Source: Pseudobdellovibrionaceae bacterium (GTDB taxonomy: Bacteria; Bdellovibrionota; Bdellovibrionia; Bdellovibrionales; Bdellovibrionaceae). Taken from it: 64,000 bases of DNA. The notes below the pieces were generated by a model. That model saw nothing but the letters and a program-made list of their open reading frames with translations, was not told the origin of the DNA and ran no database searches. The stretch spans positions 744,001 to 808,000 of the forward strand of contig JAHBUS010000001.1 in NCBI GenBank assembly GCA_019637955.1, given 5' to 3'. A program made the position numbers and the translations under genes. Shown piece by piece: positions 1 to 9,345 of this stretch (the stretch's first letter is position 1; each line of letters starts with the position of its first letter).

Positions 1-3000
1 AATACCGCTGTAACGTTTCGGATTCGCAAGGGGTCGCGCACTGCTCGATCTCGTCGGACCGTCCCGGCATCAAACTCATCCGTCTCAAAGGTTTGAACAT
101 CCGCAATATCGTGGCGCTGACCTTCTTCGACCACAACTCGGAAGTTCACCCGCTCGATCCCAATGGCAATCCGCTTCCCGACGGCGTCACGCCCGTTTTG
201 GTCGGTAACGGCCAGAACTCGACGCAAATTCAAGTGGTCATCCGCGATGGCAATGGCAATCCCATCGCCGGTCAAACTCCCATTCTTCAAGTCACCGGAG
301 GCTCCGGAAGCGCGCAAGTCTCTTGCACGCCATCGAATGCCTCGGGCATTTCGACCTGCACGATCACCGACGACGTGAGCAATACGCCCAGTCCGATCCC
401 GCCGATCGTCGTTCACTACATTTTCCCGCCCATGCAAAACGGCACGACGATCAACGTCCAAGCACCTGATCTGATTCCGATCAAACTGCGCGCGGAAACG
501 CACCCGAACGGTGCCAATGCTTCGACCGTTTCGAACCCTTCTGCACGCGCGCAAGTCAATGTCATGGTGACGGACGGAAGCGGCAACCCCGTCGCGGGTC
601 AAACCCCCGTTTTGGGTATTAATCCCTCAAGCGGTTCGAGCTCGATCTGCTCGGTCACCAACGCCTCCGGTCTGTCATCTTGCTATATCACCAGCACGGC
701 CGTGGGCACGAAGACGATTTCGGTCACTTCACCCGCGGGAATCACGGACACCCTCAATGTGGTGTTCGGCGCTCCCAACACTTACGTTCCGCCCGTCACC
801 GCTCCCGCGGATGGCCACACGCCCGTGGCCGTTCAGATCCCTTTGATCGATGGCAGCGGCAACCCCATCGTGGGTCAAACTCCCGTTCTCAATATCCAGC
901 CTCCCGGCAGCGAGTACGTTTGTACGCCCTCGAACGCGAGCGGCATCGCGACTTGCTTTATCACGAGCCCGAATCCTGGCACCGTCACCATCGAAGTGAC
1001 CTCGCCTGCGGGTGTTCAAGATCCCGATCACTCGGTTGTCTTTACTCCCGTGACCGGTGACAACGCTCCTCACAACCCGGCGACGGGTGAGGATGCGGTT
1101 CATTTGCCCATTCACCTGGTGGATTCAAACGGCAACCCCATCGTGGGTCAAACTCCCGTTCTGGACATCCAGCCTCCGAATGGCACCACTTATGTGTGTA
1201 CGCCTTCGAACTCGCAAGGTCTGTCGGACTGTTACATCACCAGCACCACGCCTGGCGATAAAACTGTGACCGTCACCAACCCGGCAATGCCTGGTTCGAC
1301 GACGATCAGCTTCGATCCTCCGACTTCGCCTCCCGTGACCACGGCTCCTGCCGATGGGCATTCGAGCGTGACCATCACGCTGGATCTGATTGTCGGCGGT
1401 TCGCCCGTCGCCAACGTGATTCCCACCCTCAGCATCTCGCCGTCCGCAGGGACGACGTACTCGTGTATTCCGTCAAACTCGCAGGGCCGTACTTTCTGTA
1501 TCATCGAGAGTTCGGTTCCGGGTCCGAAGACCATCACCGTGCTCACTCCCGCAGGCGTGACCGATACCGCCAGCGTGAACTTCACGTCGCCCAATGACGT
1601 GACCGAGCCTGTTCCCGCCGATGGCGTGACTCCTCTGGTTGTTCCCGTCATGCTCGTTGATGGCAGCGGCAATCCGATCGTGGGTCAAACACCCGTCTTG
1701 AGCATTTCGCCTTCGTCGGCCGGTATCACTTATGTGTGTACGCCTTCGGATTCGACGGGCCGTTCAATGTGTTCGATCTACAGCACCACTCAAGGCGACT
1801 TTACGTTCACCGTGACGTCTCCGGTGGGTGTGACCGAGTCCTTCCCGGGCCACTTCGGTGACAATGCTTCACCGGTGACCGGCCCCTCTTCGAGCACGAT
1901 CGTTCCGGCTGACGGCTCCAGCCGTCACGTGATCACCGTCAATATGGTGAATGGATCGGGTCAGCCCGCGCCTGGCACCATCCCGCAAGCAACCGTGAGC
2001 GGATCGGGCACGAACCGCGTTTGGTGTGATCCCGCAAATGCATCCGGAGTGGCGATGTGTTATGTCACTTCGAACACGCCCGGCACGAAAAACGTTTACT
2101 TCCAAGTTCCCTTCGTGGTGAGCCCCGTTCCCGTGATCTTCGGTGACTCGGCCGCCGCCGTCATCACCGATAACGTTCCCGGCGACGGCGAGTCGACGGG
2201 CGTCTTCACGGTGATCACTCGCGATGACAACGGCAACATCGTCACCGGCGTCGTTCCCACAACGAACGTCACGGGCCCTGGACAAACCGAAGTCGTTTGT
2301 ACGCCCTCGGACGCTCAAGGCATTTCGACTTGTACCATCTCGGCCGATGCTCCCGGTGATTACACGATCAATATTACCGAGCCGGCAGGCAGCCAGCAGA
2401 CCATTCAGATGCACTTCGCGGATGCTTGGTCGACCTTCGCGGTGACCGTGCCTCAGGCGGCCGCCAATAACGTGGCTTACACGTCGATCACCATCAAGGT
2501 GATGGCTTCGGAATTCATGCCCAAAGTGGGCGTGACTCCCACCGTGATCGTCACGGGAGGGGGCACGAGCGTGACCTGTTCGACCTCGAACATCTTGGGC
2601 GATGCGATCTGTCAGATCCGCAGTACCGAGTGGGGCGACAAACAAGTTCGCGTGACCAACCCTGCGATCTCGACCGAAGCCACCGTTCGCTTCGTCGACG
2701 TGTACTCGTCATTGAGCGAAACTTCGGCGGGTTCGGCGACCTCTTACGTGAACCAAACGATGCTCCCCGTTCGCCTCAACGTGAACGTGCGCGACTATCA
2801 AAACATGCCCAAGGCCGGCGTCGTGCCGATGCTGTCGATTTTGAATCCCGCTTCGGCGACGATCGCGTCGACCTGTTCGATTTCGGACGTGAGCGGGATC
2901 TCGACGTGTGAACTGACATCGGACACCGTTGGCAACTACAATGTGAAATTGTCGCTGCCCTTCTCGTCGGCGCAGACTCAAGTGAATTTCCTCTCGCAAA

Positions 3001-6000
3001 CGCGTGCGTGCACGGTTGCGAGCGGTAACGGAACCGAGCAATGGATCGGTCCGACTTTCAACGATTTCGCGGCTTGCGGCTCGATCGTGTGTTTGCCCAC
3101 TTGGACTTGGAGCGCGGCCAACACTCGTTGTGAAGAGAACCGTGCTCCCACGGGCGGCGCCTTCCAAATCAACGCGGGCGCCACTTACACCGGCAACCCC
3201 GCGGTCAACTTGACCGTGACTTGTCCGACGGATGAGTCGGGCACCGTGAACATGACTTTTGCCGAGAACAATCCGACCATCAACACCGGCTGGCAAGCCT
3301 GCGGCGCGGGTCCCTTCCCGCTCACGCTCACGGCCGGCACCGGCAACAAAACCGTTCATATGCGCTTCCGCGACTTGTTCGGGAACATCGCGACGATCTC
3401 GCGCACCATCTACCTCGATCAGACTTCGCCGATCGGCGCGGCGGCCGTGGTTGACAATATGGTGGCCGGCGTTGTGGGTTCGCCCAACATCACCATCAGC
3501 GTGACCTGCCCCACGGATCCCTCGGGAACCGTGCAAATGGCCTACGGCAACAACCCGAATCCCAACACCGGTTGGGTGGCTTGTACCGGAAGCGTGGCGT
3601 ACGTCCTCACCAATGGCGACGGCGCGAAACAAGTTTACTTCCGCTTCCGTGATGGCGCGGGCAATGTGACTCCTTCCGACGTGATCGCGGCGGTGACTTT
3701 GGACACCGCGGGTCCCAACTCGGTCTTGAGTTACATGGACGGCTGGCTCAACAACTCGCTCAGCTTCAACGTCACCACCACGCCTTCGGACACCTACTCG
3801 GCGGTTCAATCGTGCGCGGTTGAAGTGTCAGTGGCGAATCTGTCTTACGGCACCGTCGGCACCTTTGGTGGTTGGGGCGTTCTGGCGCCCTCATCCGGCA
3901 ATGGCTGCGGCGTGCGCACTTTCAGCGGTCAACAAGGCCGTGCGTACCGCTTCCAAACTCAATCAAATGACGCCCTCGGAAACGTGGGTCCCTACTTCCT
4001 CGCGACGCAAATCGTGAAGATTGACCTCACGCCTCCCACGGGCGGCGCGATCACCATTCCCGCGCAGTCGACCTCGCTCACGATCCCGATCTCGGTGGAC
4101 CGTGGTAACGACACGACTTCGGGCATGAGCTCGAGCAATGCCGACTACGGCATCGAAGTCCGCTCGGGCGCGTTCGTGAGCGGAACTTGTAGCGGCCTGG
4201 GCGCCTACGCGTCTTCGGGCATCGTGGCGACCGCCGCGGGCACCGCTTACAACTTCATTGGCGTCAACGGAACTTGCTATGAATTCCGCTACTCGACACG
4301 CAACCAAGCGGGTCTGCAATCTCAGTATGTCAGCATGAACATGGTGAAAGTCGACATCACCAACCCCGTTGGCGGATCGATCTCGTCGCCGGATCCTTAT
4401 CTGACGAACCTGACCGTGCCCGTGACCGTGGATCGTGGTAACGACCCCGAATCCGGCATGAGCAACCTGGCGGTCGATTACAAACTCGAAGTTTCGATCG
4501 CGGCTTTAGCGAACGACACTTGCGGTGCCTTCTCGTCTTACTCGCACGCGGGTCTTGGCGAAACGCCCGGGTCGACTCTTTACAACTATCCCGGAACTCA
4601 GGCGCGCTGTTACCGCTATCGCTACACCGTGACCAACGGTCTCGGTCTCGCGACGACGTACACCGCTTCGACGACCACGAAACTCGACATCACGCCTCCC
4701 GTGGGCGGTGCGATCGCGGTGAACCCCCGTTCGACCACGAACACCTTCCCCGTGACCGTGACCCTCGGAAACGATCCCGACACCATGATGCGTACGGATG
4801 ATGCCGGTTATCAGATCGTTGTTCGCACGGCTCCGTTCCAGTACGGCGTCTGCCAAGCGTTCGGTCCTTACGTCGATGCGCAAGGATTGCTCTCGACAAC
4901 CGTGACGCCCACGCAGACCAACTTCAACTTCGCGGGTTCCAATGGAAACTGTTATCAGTTCCAGTACACTTATCGCAACCGCGCGAATCTTTCGACGACC
5001 GCGACGTCGGGCGTGATCGAAGTCGATTCGTCGGCTCCGCTCTCGACCGCGATCTCGATCGCCACGGGCTACCGCCTGACGACTCCCATCGTCGTCACGG
5101 TGTCTGCCGGTTACGATCCCGAGTCGGATATGAGCCCATTGAATGGCGATTACCTGCTCGAGGTTCAATCGGCCGTCCTCAGCAACGACACTTGCGGCGC
5201 CTACAGCGCTTGGTCGGATGCCGGCGTGAGCGAAACTCCCGCAGGTACGAGCTACACTTATGTGGGTGTGCATGGTCAGTGTTATCAGTTCCGTTACACG
5301 GTCACGAACCGCTTCGGCCTGACGACCTCCGTGGTTTCGGGTGAGACTCGCATCGATACGACCGCTCCGGCGAGCAGCTCGATCGCGATCACCGAAGGGC
5401 CTCGTACAACCGTCACGATCCCGATCACGACCAACCCTGGTAACGACCCTGAGTCGGCGATGATGACATCGAATGCTCAGTACACCATCGAAGTGTCGAG
5501 CGCGACCTTCTCGGCCAACACGTGCGGCGCGTTCGGTGCATGGTCGGATGCGGGCCTCAATCCCACGGCTTCGGGCACGAACTACACGTTCACCGGCGTG
5601 AACGGAACTTGTTACCAGTTCCGTTACACCGTGACGAACCGTGCGACCAACACGACCACGACCCAAACGGGCATCACGCAGGTCGATACCGACGCGCCTT
5701 TGGGCCTCGCGATCTCGACCGTGACCGGTTGGAAAACCAACTTGTCGCCCGTGACCTTGACCGTGAATCCCGGTTACGACAATGAGTCGGGCAAAGCCAG
5801 CGCGATCATCCACTACGCGACGGCTCCCCTGTCGTACGGAACTTGCGGCGCTTGGTCGGCTTGGAACAACGCTTATCTGAGCCCCACCGTTTCGGGCACA
5901 AGCTACAACTTCAGCGCCCTCACCGACGGGTATTGCTACACATTCCTGATCACGATGACGAACAATTTCGGTCTGTCGAGCACGGCTCAAACCGGCGCCT

Positions 6001-6860
6001 TCTACATCGACACGACAGCGCCGGTCATCTATGGACCTTCTCACCCGAACGTCACGGTGTCGGCGGCTTCCAGCTACACGTTCACCGTGAACTACAACAC
6101 GGGTAACGATGCGCAGTCGGCCCTGGCTTCGGCGACGTTGTACTGGGCTTCGGCTCCTTACGACATGTTCGGCGGTTGCGGCGCTTGGAGTGGATGGAAC
6201 GGATGGACCGGCGTCGGTGCCGGCACGGGGGCCCTGAATTTCACGGGTTACTCAGGCAACTGTTACTCGTTCCGAATGGTGACCGTGAACAACGCCGGTT
6301 TGCAATCCATCGCGGATTCGGGAACCAGCACGCGCATCGACTTTACTTACAGCTGGCAAGCCGGTGGTTGGTACGGTTGTACCGCTCCTCAACCCAGCTG
6401 GCAGGCCGGTGGCTGGTACGGTTGTACCGCAAGCCCTTACTGGTCGTGCGGTGGTTGGGGTATTTGTTATGAGCCCTACTACTATGCGTACTATGGCTGG
6501 CAGCTCCAGACTTGCGGTGCCGGTCACCAACAGCGCAGTTGCGGTTGTGCCGGGTCTTCGGGAACCGAGTACCGCTCGGTTTGGTGTCCCGTCAACGGCG
6601 GAACCGAGTACCGCTCGGTTTGGTGTCAACGCTCGAACGGCGCGACGGTGGCCGACGCTTATTGCGGTGGCGGACGTCCGGCTGACAACCAAGGTTGTGC
6701 GCGCAACGACTGTCCTGGCGGCGCTCCCGCCTCGGCACAAGGCTGTTACATCGGATGTGCGGGCGATCCCGGAACTCTGCAAGGTTGTGATGGAACCGCG
6801 AACGATCCTGCCTACTGCTCTGACGGCGGTGGCGGTGGCTACGGCGGCGGCGGAAAATAA
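1..6860 (+). CDS. Giant secreted Ig-like repeat surface protein, 3' part (left edge truncated)
   Basis: Probable extracellular adhesin or surface fibre; the true start lies outside the window. The frame is open from base 3, and its first codons already read as the end of a repeat (YRCNVSDSQGVAHCS), so the TTG at 93 is not the start. Four sections follow: about ten Ig-like (invasin/Big_1-type) repeats to about 2990, with motifs such as GNPIVGQTPVL and C-x(10)-C; two repeats around TNTGW-type motifs (3160-3720); eight repeats of about 85-95 residues with GNDPESGM and TCGAxxxW motifs, each with a pair of Cys (3720-6340); and a Cys/Trp-rich end resembling a thrombospondin type 1 domain (6350-6860) with a Gly-rich tail. 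Cys pairs in each repeat suggest disulfide-stabilised domains folded outside the cytoplasm. The ligand is unknown. Repeat classes are seen; the adhesin role is inferred. Confidence 0.8.
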   Translation, partial: YRCNVSDSQGVAHCSISSDRPGIKLIRLKGLNIRNIVALTFFDHNSEVHPLDPNGNPLPDGVTPVLVGNGQNSTQIQVVIRDGNGNPIAGQTPILQVTGGSGSAQVSCTPSNASGISTCTITDDVSNTPSPIPPIVVHYIFPPMQNGTTINVQAPDLIPIKLRAETHPNGANASTVSNPSARAQVNVMVTDGSGNPVAGQTPVLGINPSSGSSSICSVTNASGLSSCYITSTAVGTKTISVTSPAGITDTLNVVFGAPNTYVPPVTAPADGHTPVAVQIPLIDGSGNPIVGQTPVLNIQPPGSEYVCTPSNASGIATCFITSPNPGTVTIEVTSPAGVQDPDHSVVFTPVTGDNAPHNPATGEDAVHLPIHLVDSNGNPIVGQTPVLDIQPPNGTTYVCTPSNSQGLSDCYITSTTPGDKTVTVTNPAMPGSTTISFDPPTSPPVTTAPADGHSSVTITLDLIVGGSPVANVIPTLSISPSAGTTYSCIPSNSQGRTFCIIESSVPGPKTITVLTPAGVTDTASVNFTSPNDVTEPVPADGVTPLVVPVMLVDGSGNPIVGQTPVLSISPSSAGITYVCTPSDSTGRSMCSIYSTTQGDFTFTVTSPVGVTESFPGHFGDNASPVTGPSSSTIVPADGSSRHVITVNMVNGSGQPAPGTIPQATVSGSGTNRVWCDPANASGVAMCYVTSNTPGTKNVYFQVPFVVSPVPVIFGDSAAAVITDNVPGDGESTGVFTVITRDDNGNIVTGVVPTTNVTGPGQTEVVCTPSDAQGISTCTISADAPGDYTINITEPAGSQQTIQMHFADAWSTFAVTVPQAAANNVAYTSITIKVMASEFMPKVGVTPTVIVTGGGTSVTCSTSNILGDAICQIRSTEWGDKQVRVTNPAISTEATVRFVDVYSSLSETSAGSATSYVNQTMLPVRLNVNVRDYQNMPKAGVVPMLSILNPASATIASTCSISDVSGISTCELTSDTVGNYNVKLSLPFSSAQTQVNFLSQTRACTVASGNGTEQWIGPTFNDFAACGSIVCLPTWTWSAANTRCEENRAPTGGAFQINAGATYTGNPAVNLTVTCPTDESGTVNMTFAENNPTINTGWQACGAGPFPLTLTAGTGNKTVHMRFRDLFGNIATISRTIYLDQTSPIGAAAVVDNMVAGVVGSPNITISVTCPTDPSGTVQMAYGNNPNPNTGWVACTGSVAYVLTNGDGAKQVYFRFRDGAGNVTPSDVIAAVTLDTAGPNSVLSYMDGWLNNSLSFNVTTTPSDTYSAVQSCAVEVSVANLSYGTVGTFGGWGVLAPSSGNGCGVRTFSGQQGRAYRFQTQSNDALGNVGPYFLATQIVKIDLTPPTGGAITIPAQSTSLTIPISVDRGNDTTSGMSSSNADYGIEVRSGAFVSGTCSGLGAYASSGIVATAAGTAYNFIGVNGTCYEFRYSTRNQAGLQSQYVSMNMVKVDITNPVGGSISSPDPYLTNLTVPVTVDRGNDPESGMSNLAVDYKLEVSIAALANDTCGAFSSYSHAGLGETPGSTLYNYPGTQARCYRYRYTVTNGLGLATTYTASTTTKLDITPPVGGAIAVNPRSTTNTFPVTVTLGNDPDTMMRTDDAGYQIVVRTAPFQYGVCQAFGPYVDAQGLLSTTVTPTQTNFNFAGSNGNCYQFQYTYRNRANLSTTATSGVIEVDSSAPLSTAISIATGYRLTTPIVVTVSAGYDPESDMSPLNGDYLLEVQSAVLSNDTCGAYSAWSDAGVSETPAGTSYTYVGVHGQCYQFRYTVTNRFGLTTSVVSGETRIDTTAPASSSIAITEGPRTTVTIPITTNPGNDPESAMMTSNAQYTIEVSSATFSANTCGAFGAWSDAGLNPTASGTNYTFTGVNGTCYQFRYTVTNRATNTTTTQTGITQVDTDAPLGLAISTVTGWKTNLSPVTLTVNPGYDNESGKASAIIHYATAPLSYGTCGAWSAWNNAYLSPTVSGTSYNFSALTDGYCYTFLITMTNNFGLSSTAQTGAFYIDTTAPVIYGPSHPNVTVSAASSYTFTVNYNTGNDAQSALASATLYWASAPYDMFGGCGAWSGWNGWTGVGAGTGALNFTGYSGNCYSFRMVTVNNAGLQSIADSGTSTRIDFTYSWQAGGWYGCTAPQPSWQAGGWYGCTASPYWSCGGWGICYEPYYYAYYGWQLQTCGAGHQQRSCGCAGSSGTEYRSVWCPVNGGTEYRSVWCQRSNGATVADAYCGGGRPADNQGCARNDCPGGAPASAQGCYIGCAGDPGTLQGCDGTANDPAYCSDGGGGGYGGGGK
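6351..6430 (+). repeat. Tandem duplication inside the giant surface gene, SWQAGGWYGCTA unit
   Basis: Two 35-base copies (6351-6385 and 6396-6430) differ at only two bases, both synonymous (CAA/CAG and GGT/GGC). They are offset by 45 bases (15 codons) and duplicate the Trp-rich start of the thrombospondin-like region. The near identity implies a recent duplication or gene conversion. Confidence 0.85.
6561..6627 (+). repeat. Tandem duplication inside the giant surface gene, GTEYRSVWC unit
   Basis: Bases 6561-6588 and 6600-6627 are identical over 28 bases and offset by 39 bases (13 codons), so the frame is kept. The unit encodes GTEYRSVWC, the strand of a thrombospondin type 1-like fold that carries the R-x-V-x-C motif. 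Confidence 0.85.
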
Positions 6861-6871
6861 TCCGTCCGCCG

Positions 6872-8170
6872 TTACGGCGTGAGATCCAGGGACCAAAGGC
6901 CTTGTTCAGAATCGGCCGCGAGGTAAGCGCGGCCTTTATAAATCACCGGCACCGACGAGTTGAAAACGCCCGTGTTGATTTTTGAAATCACCTGGCCGGT
7001 TTTGGCGTCCGCGGTGCAAATCTCCCAGAAACTGCAAATCAAGACCAAACCTTTACGGCCCGCCGGATCTTGCATGAGCACCGGCGAACTCCGGGCGATG
7101 TCGAGTTCACGTGCCAATTGAAAAGCCCAAAGCGTTTCGCCGTCTTTCAAACGGATCGCGCTTGTTTCGAACTCCGCCACCAGGTAACCAACGCCCTCGC
7201 TTTGATCGACCACCAACGTGGACATGATCCGGCTTTTGAGCTCTTTTTTATAAACCACTTCACCCGACGCCGCTTTGACCGCATAAAAGTGGCGGTCCCA
7301 AGATCCAATGTACGCAACGCCGTCGACAATCGCCGGCGTGCCCTTGATGTCCCCGCCCACACTCAGAGTCCACTTCACGGCTCCCGTGGCCGCGTCAAGC
7401 CCCAGAAGTCGATCGCTATTGGCGCCCAAGATCACGGTTCCTGAAGCCGCATCCAACGCCGGCGTTGAGTGGGTGTTGGCCCCGAGCCATTCAGAGAGCC
7501 AAACCACCTCGCCGTCGCGAGCGCGCACCTTGGCGGCGAAGCCGTCGTCGGTTTCATTCGGGCCGTGAGTTTCAATGCCGAGATACAAGAAACCATCGGC
7601 GATCATCACCGAGGCTCCGATCGAATCTCCCATTTTTTTGGCGTAAACGAGGTCACCCGTGTCTTTGCGAAGGCAGTAGAGAAAGCCGTTGTAAGAACCG
7701 AAGTAAACGAAGTCCTGATCCACGGCGGCGGTCGAATGGATTCCGCGGTCGGAATCGCCCGTGAAGAACGACCATATTTTACGTCCCTCAAAATCAACTT
7801 TAAAAAACCAGCCCGCGTCCGTGCCCGCGTAAATCCCGGTGTCATCGATCACGGGCGAAGCCTTGCTCGCGTTGTGAATGCCGAGATTGAACGGCTTCAG
7901 CACCCAGGAGGTTTTGAGTTTAAAGCCCGCCACGGGAGCCGGAGGCAAGACGTGATCGGGCCGCGAGAAGAGGTGGCTCGCCGCCACCCGGCCGTCGTCG
8001 CCCGCCATGGGCGCGGCTCCGAGCACGGTGGGATAGCGCGGGGGCGGCTGAAAGCGCGAATCGGGGGCCCGACTGAACAGGCGCATTTTGGGGTTCGCGA
8101 TGAGCGAGAGGCCGACAACGGCCACGGCCAACATCGGAAAGAAAATTTGCATTCGCTTTGCCGCCGTCAT
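6872..8170 (-). CDS. Membrane-anchored PQQ-type beta-propeller protein (BamB-like fold)
   Basis: 432 residues. An N-terminal membrane segment or signal anchor (IFFPMLAVAVVGLSLIA) is followed by a propeller of PQQ_2-type blades with recurring motifs (VIDDTGIYAGTDAGWFFKVD, VYFGSYNGFLYCL, AYIGSWDRHFYAV), acting on the periplasmic side. No PQQ-dependent dehydrogenase active-site residues stand out, so a binding or scaffold role is more likely than catalysis. I place the start at 8170 because this ATG overlaps the stop of the upstream gene (TGATG) and immediately precedes the membrane segment; the longer in-frame reading to 8392 would run through the coding part of that gene. It is last in a three-gene operon. 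Confidence 0.75.
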   Translation of the reverse strand: MTAAKRMQIFFPMLAVAVVGLSLIANPKMRLFSRAPDSRFQPPPRYPTVLGAAPMAGDDGRVAASHLFSRPDHVLPPAPVAGFKLKTSWVLKPFNLGIHNASKASPVIDDTGIYAGTDAGWFFKVDFEGRKIWSFFTGDSDRGIHSTAAVDQDFVYFGSYNGFLYCLRKDTGDLVYAKKMGDSIGASVMIADGFLYLGIETHGPNETDDGFAAKVRARDGEVVWLSEWLGANTHSTPALDAASGTVILGANSDRLLGLDAATGAVKWTLSVGGDIKGTPAIVDGVAYIGSWDRHFYAVKAASGEVVYKKELKSRIMSTLVVDQSEGVGYLVAEFETSAIRLKDGETLWAFQLARELDIARSSPVLMQDPAGRKGLVLICSFWEICTADAKTGQVISKINTGVFNSSVPVIYKGRAYLAADSEQGLWSLDLTP

Positions 8171-9345
8171 CACAGCACCTCCGCCCACAGGAGCGCCGAG
8201 CGGTCGCAGGCATTTTTGACGTCCAAAACTTTTTTGTAGTCCCGGTCCGTCGAGCGTTTCGAGAATAAGATCAAACGGGCGTCTTTGATCGGCGCCCGCG
8301 CGCAGTGAAGCCTGGTTTCGTTTAAGAACACCAAGGGGTCGCAGGCGATCCTCACCACATTGTTCGTGCGAAACGGGGCCGCCTGGGCCCAATGGCCTTT
8401 TTCATCTCGGTACTGTAAAACCGCCGAGCAGTCACTCCAGGCATCCAGCATATTGAGCGAGGCGATGCGGGGGGCGCCGCTCAAGGCGGCGTCCTGCGTG
8501 ATCACGGCCGGAAAAAGCTGAGCGAAAGCAAAAACGCCAAGCACCACCCAGGACGTTTTGGCCAAACGCCCGCCAAAAAGGGCGTCCAATCCGCCCCGCT
8601 CCTCGTTTTTCTTTTCGAGCAAAAGAAAAACAAAGAAAGACAAGAGACCGAGCATCACCATCGGGTAGTAGTCGCCCACGATATGCCACGAAAATGCGTG
8701 AAAAGCCGCGAGCTGCGCGAGCGTTAAGATTTGAATCCACCGGCGTTTCGCGAGAAGCCCAAAAATCAGAACGATCTCAAGAAGAGGGACATAAAAGAGT
8801 GCGAACGAAAGAAGCGGCCCTTTGATCATGGGCTCTCTGAGCAGCGTCGCTCCCGAGAGCCACTCCAGATTCAGTTTGAGGGTTCCCGCCGCGACGTAGA
8901 AGGCCACCAACATCAGACGCAAGATTTCGACTTTGTGAGGAGCCAAGAGCCAGAGCAGCTGAATGAGCTGCGGCATGTAGTGGTAGTTGCCCATGAATTG
9001 GTAAGAAAGACTCAGTAAACTGAATTTAAAAATCAACAAAACCGCCGAGAGGACGTAGGCGGCCGACACCCGTCGAAGACTGAAACAAATGAAGGTCGCG
9101 ACGATCAAGGCGCCGTAAACCCAAAGCAGAGCCTCCAGCGTCGACGAGCTCCAGGTGAGCGAACTGCAGGACGGAAAGTACGGCCAGCAAACCGGGTTCT
9201 CAAAATTCGAGAACAGGCTCGAAAAATTTGAGCGTCCCAAAAACATCAACGTCAGAGCGTGCACGAACGTCAGCGCGAATCCGTAAAGCTGCAAAACGGG
9301 ATTCTCGGCGATCTCCGAAATCTGCCTTTGGAAATATCGAATCAT
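8170..9345 (-). CDS. Polytopic membrane protein, HTTM-like
   Basis: 391 residues with about eight hydrophobic segments. The motif around LVAFYVAAGTLKLNLEWLSG resembles the (Y)xxAGxxKL...WxxG signature of HTTM-domain (vitamin K-dependent carboxylase-like) membrane proteins, and the C-terminal third is a soluble domain with conserved-looking Cys. HTTM proteins are widespread but mostly uncharacterised in bacteria. The gene overlaps both neighbours (ATGA at 9342-9345 and TGATG at 8168-8172), so it is probably co-translated with the pentapeptide and propeller genes. A DoxX-like or generic membrane protein cannot be excluded. Confidence 0.55.
   Translation of the reverse strand: MIRYFQRQISEIAENPVLQLYGFALTFVHALTLMFLGRSNFSSLFSNFENPVCWPYFPSCSSLTWSSSTLEALLWVYGALIVATFICFSLRRVSAAYVLSAVLLIFKFSLLSLSYQFMGNYHYMPQLIQLLWLLAPHKVEILRLMLVAFYVAAGTLKLNLEWLSGATLLREPMIKGPLLSFALFYVPLLEIVLIFGLLAKRRWIQILTLAQLAAFHAFSWHIVGDYYPMVMLGLLSFFVFLLLEKKNEERGGLDALFGGRLAKTSWVVLGVFAFAQLFPAVITQDAALSGAPRIASLNMLDAWSDCSAVLQYRDEKGHWAQAAPFRTNNVVRIACDPLVFLNETRLHCARAPIKDARLILFSKRSTDRDYKKVLDVKNACDRSALLWAEVL

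Noticed and set aside
4506-6044. Long minus-strand reading frame (512 residues) opposite the giant surface gene
   Set aside because: It is Arg/Gly/His-rich with no domain, lies wholly antisense to clear repeats, and reflects codon bias of the plus-strand gene.
8171-8392. N-terminal extension of the propeller gene
   Set aside because: It would run through the 3' coding part of the HTTM-like gene; the ATG at 8170 with TGATG overlap and membrane segment is better.
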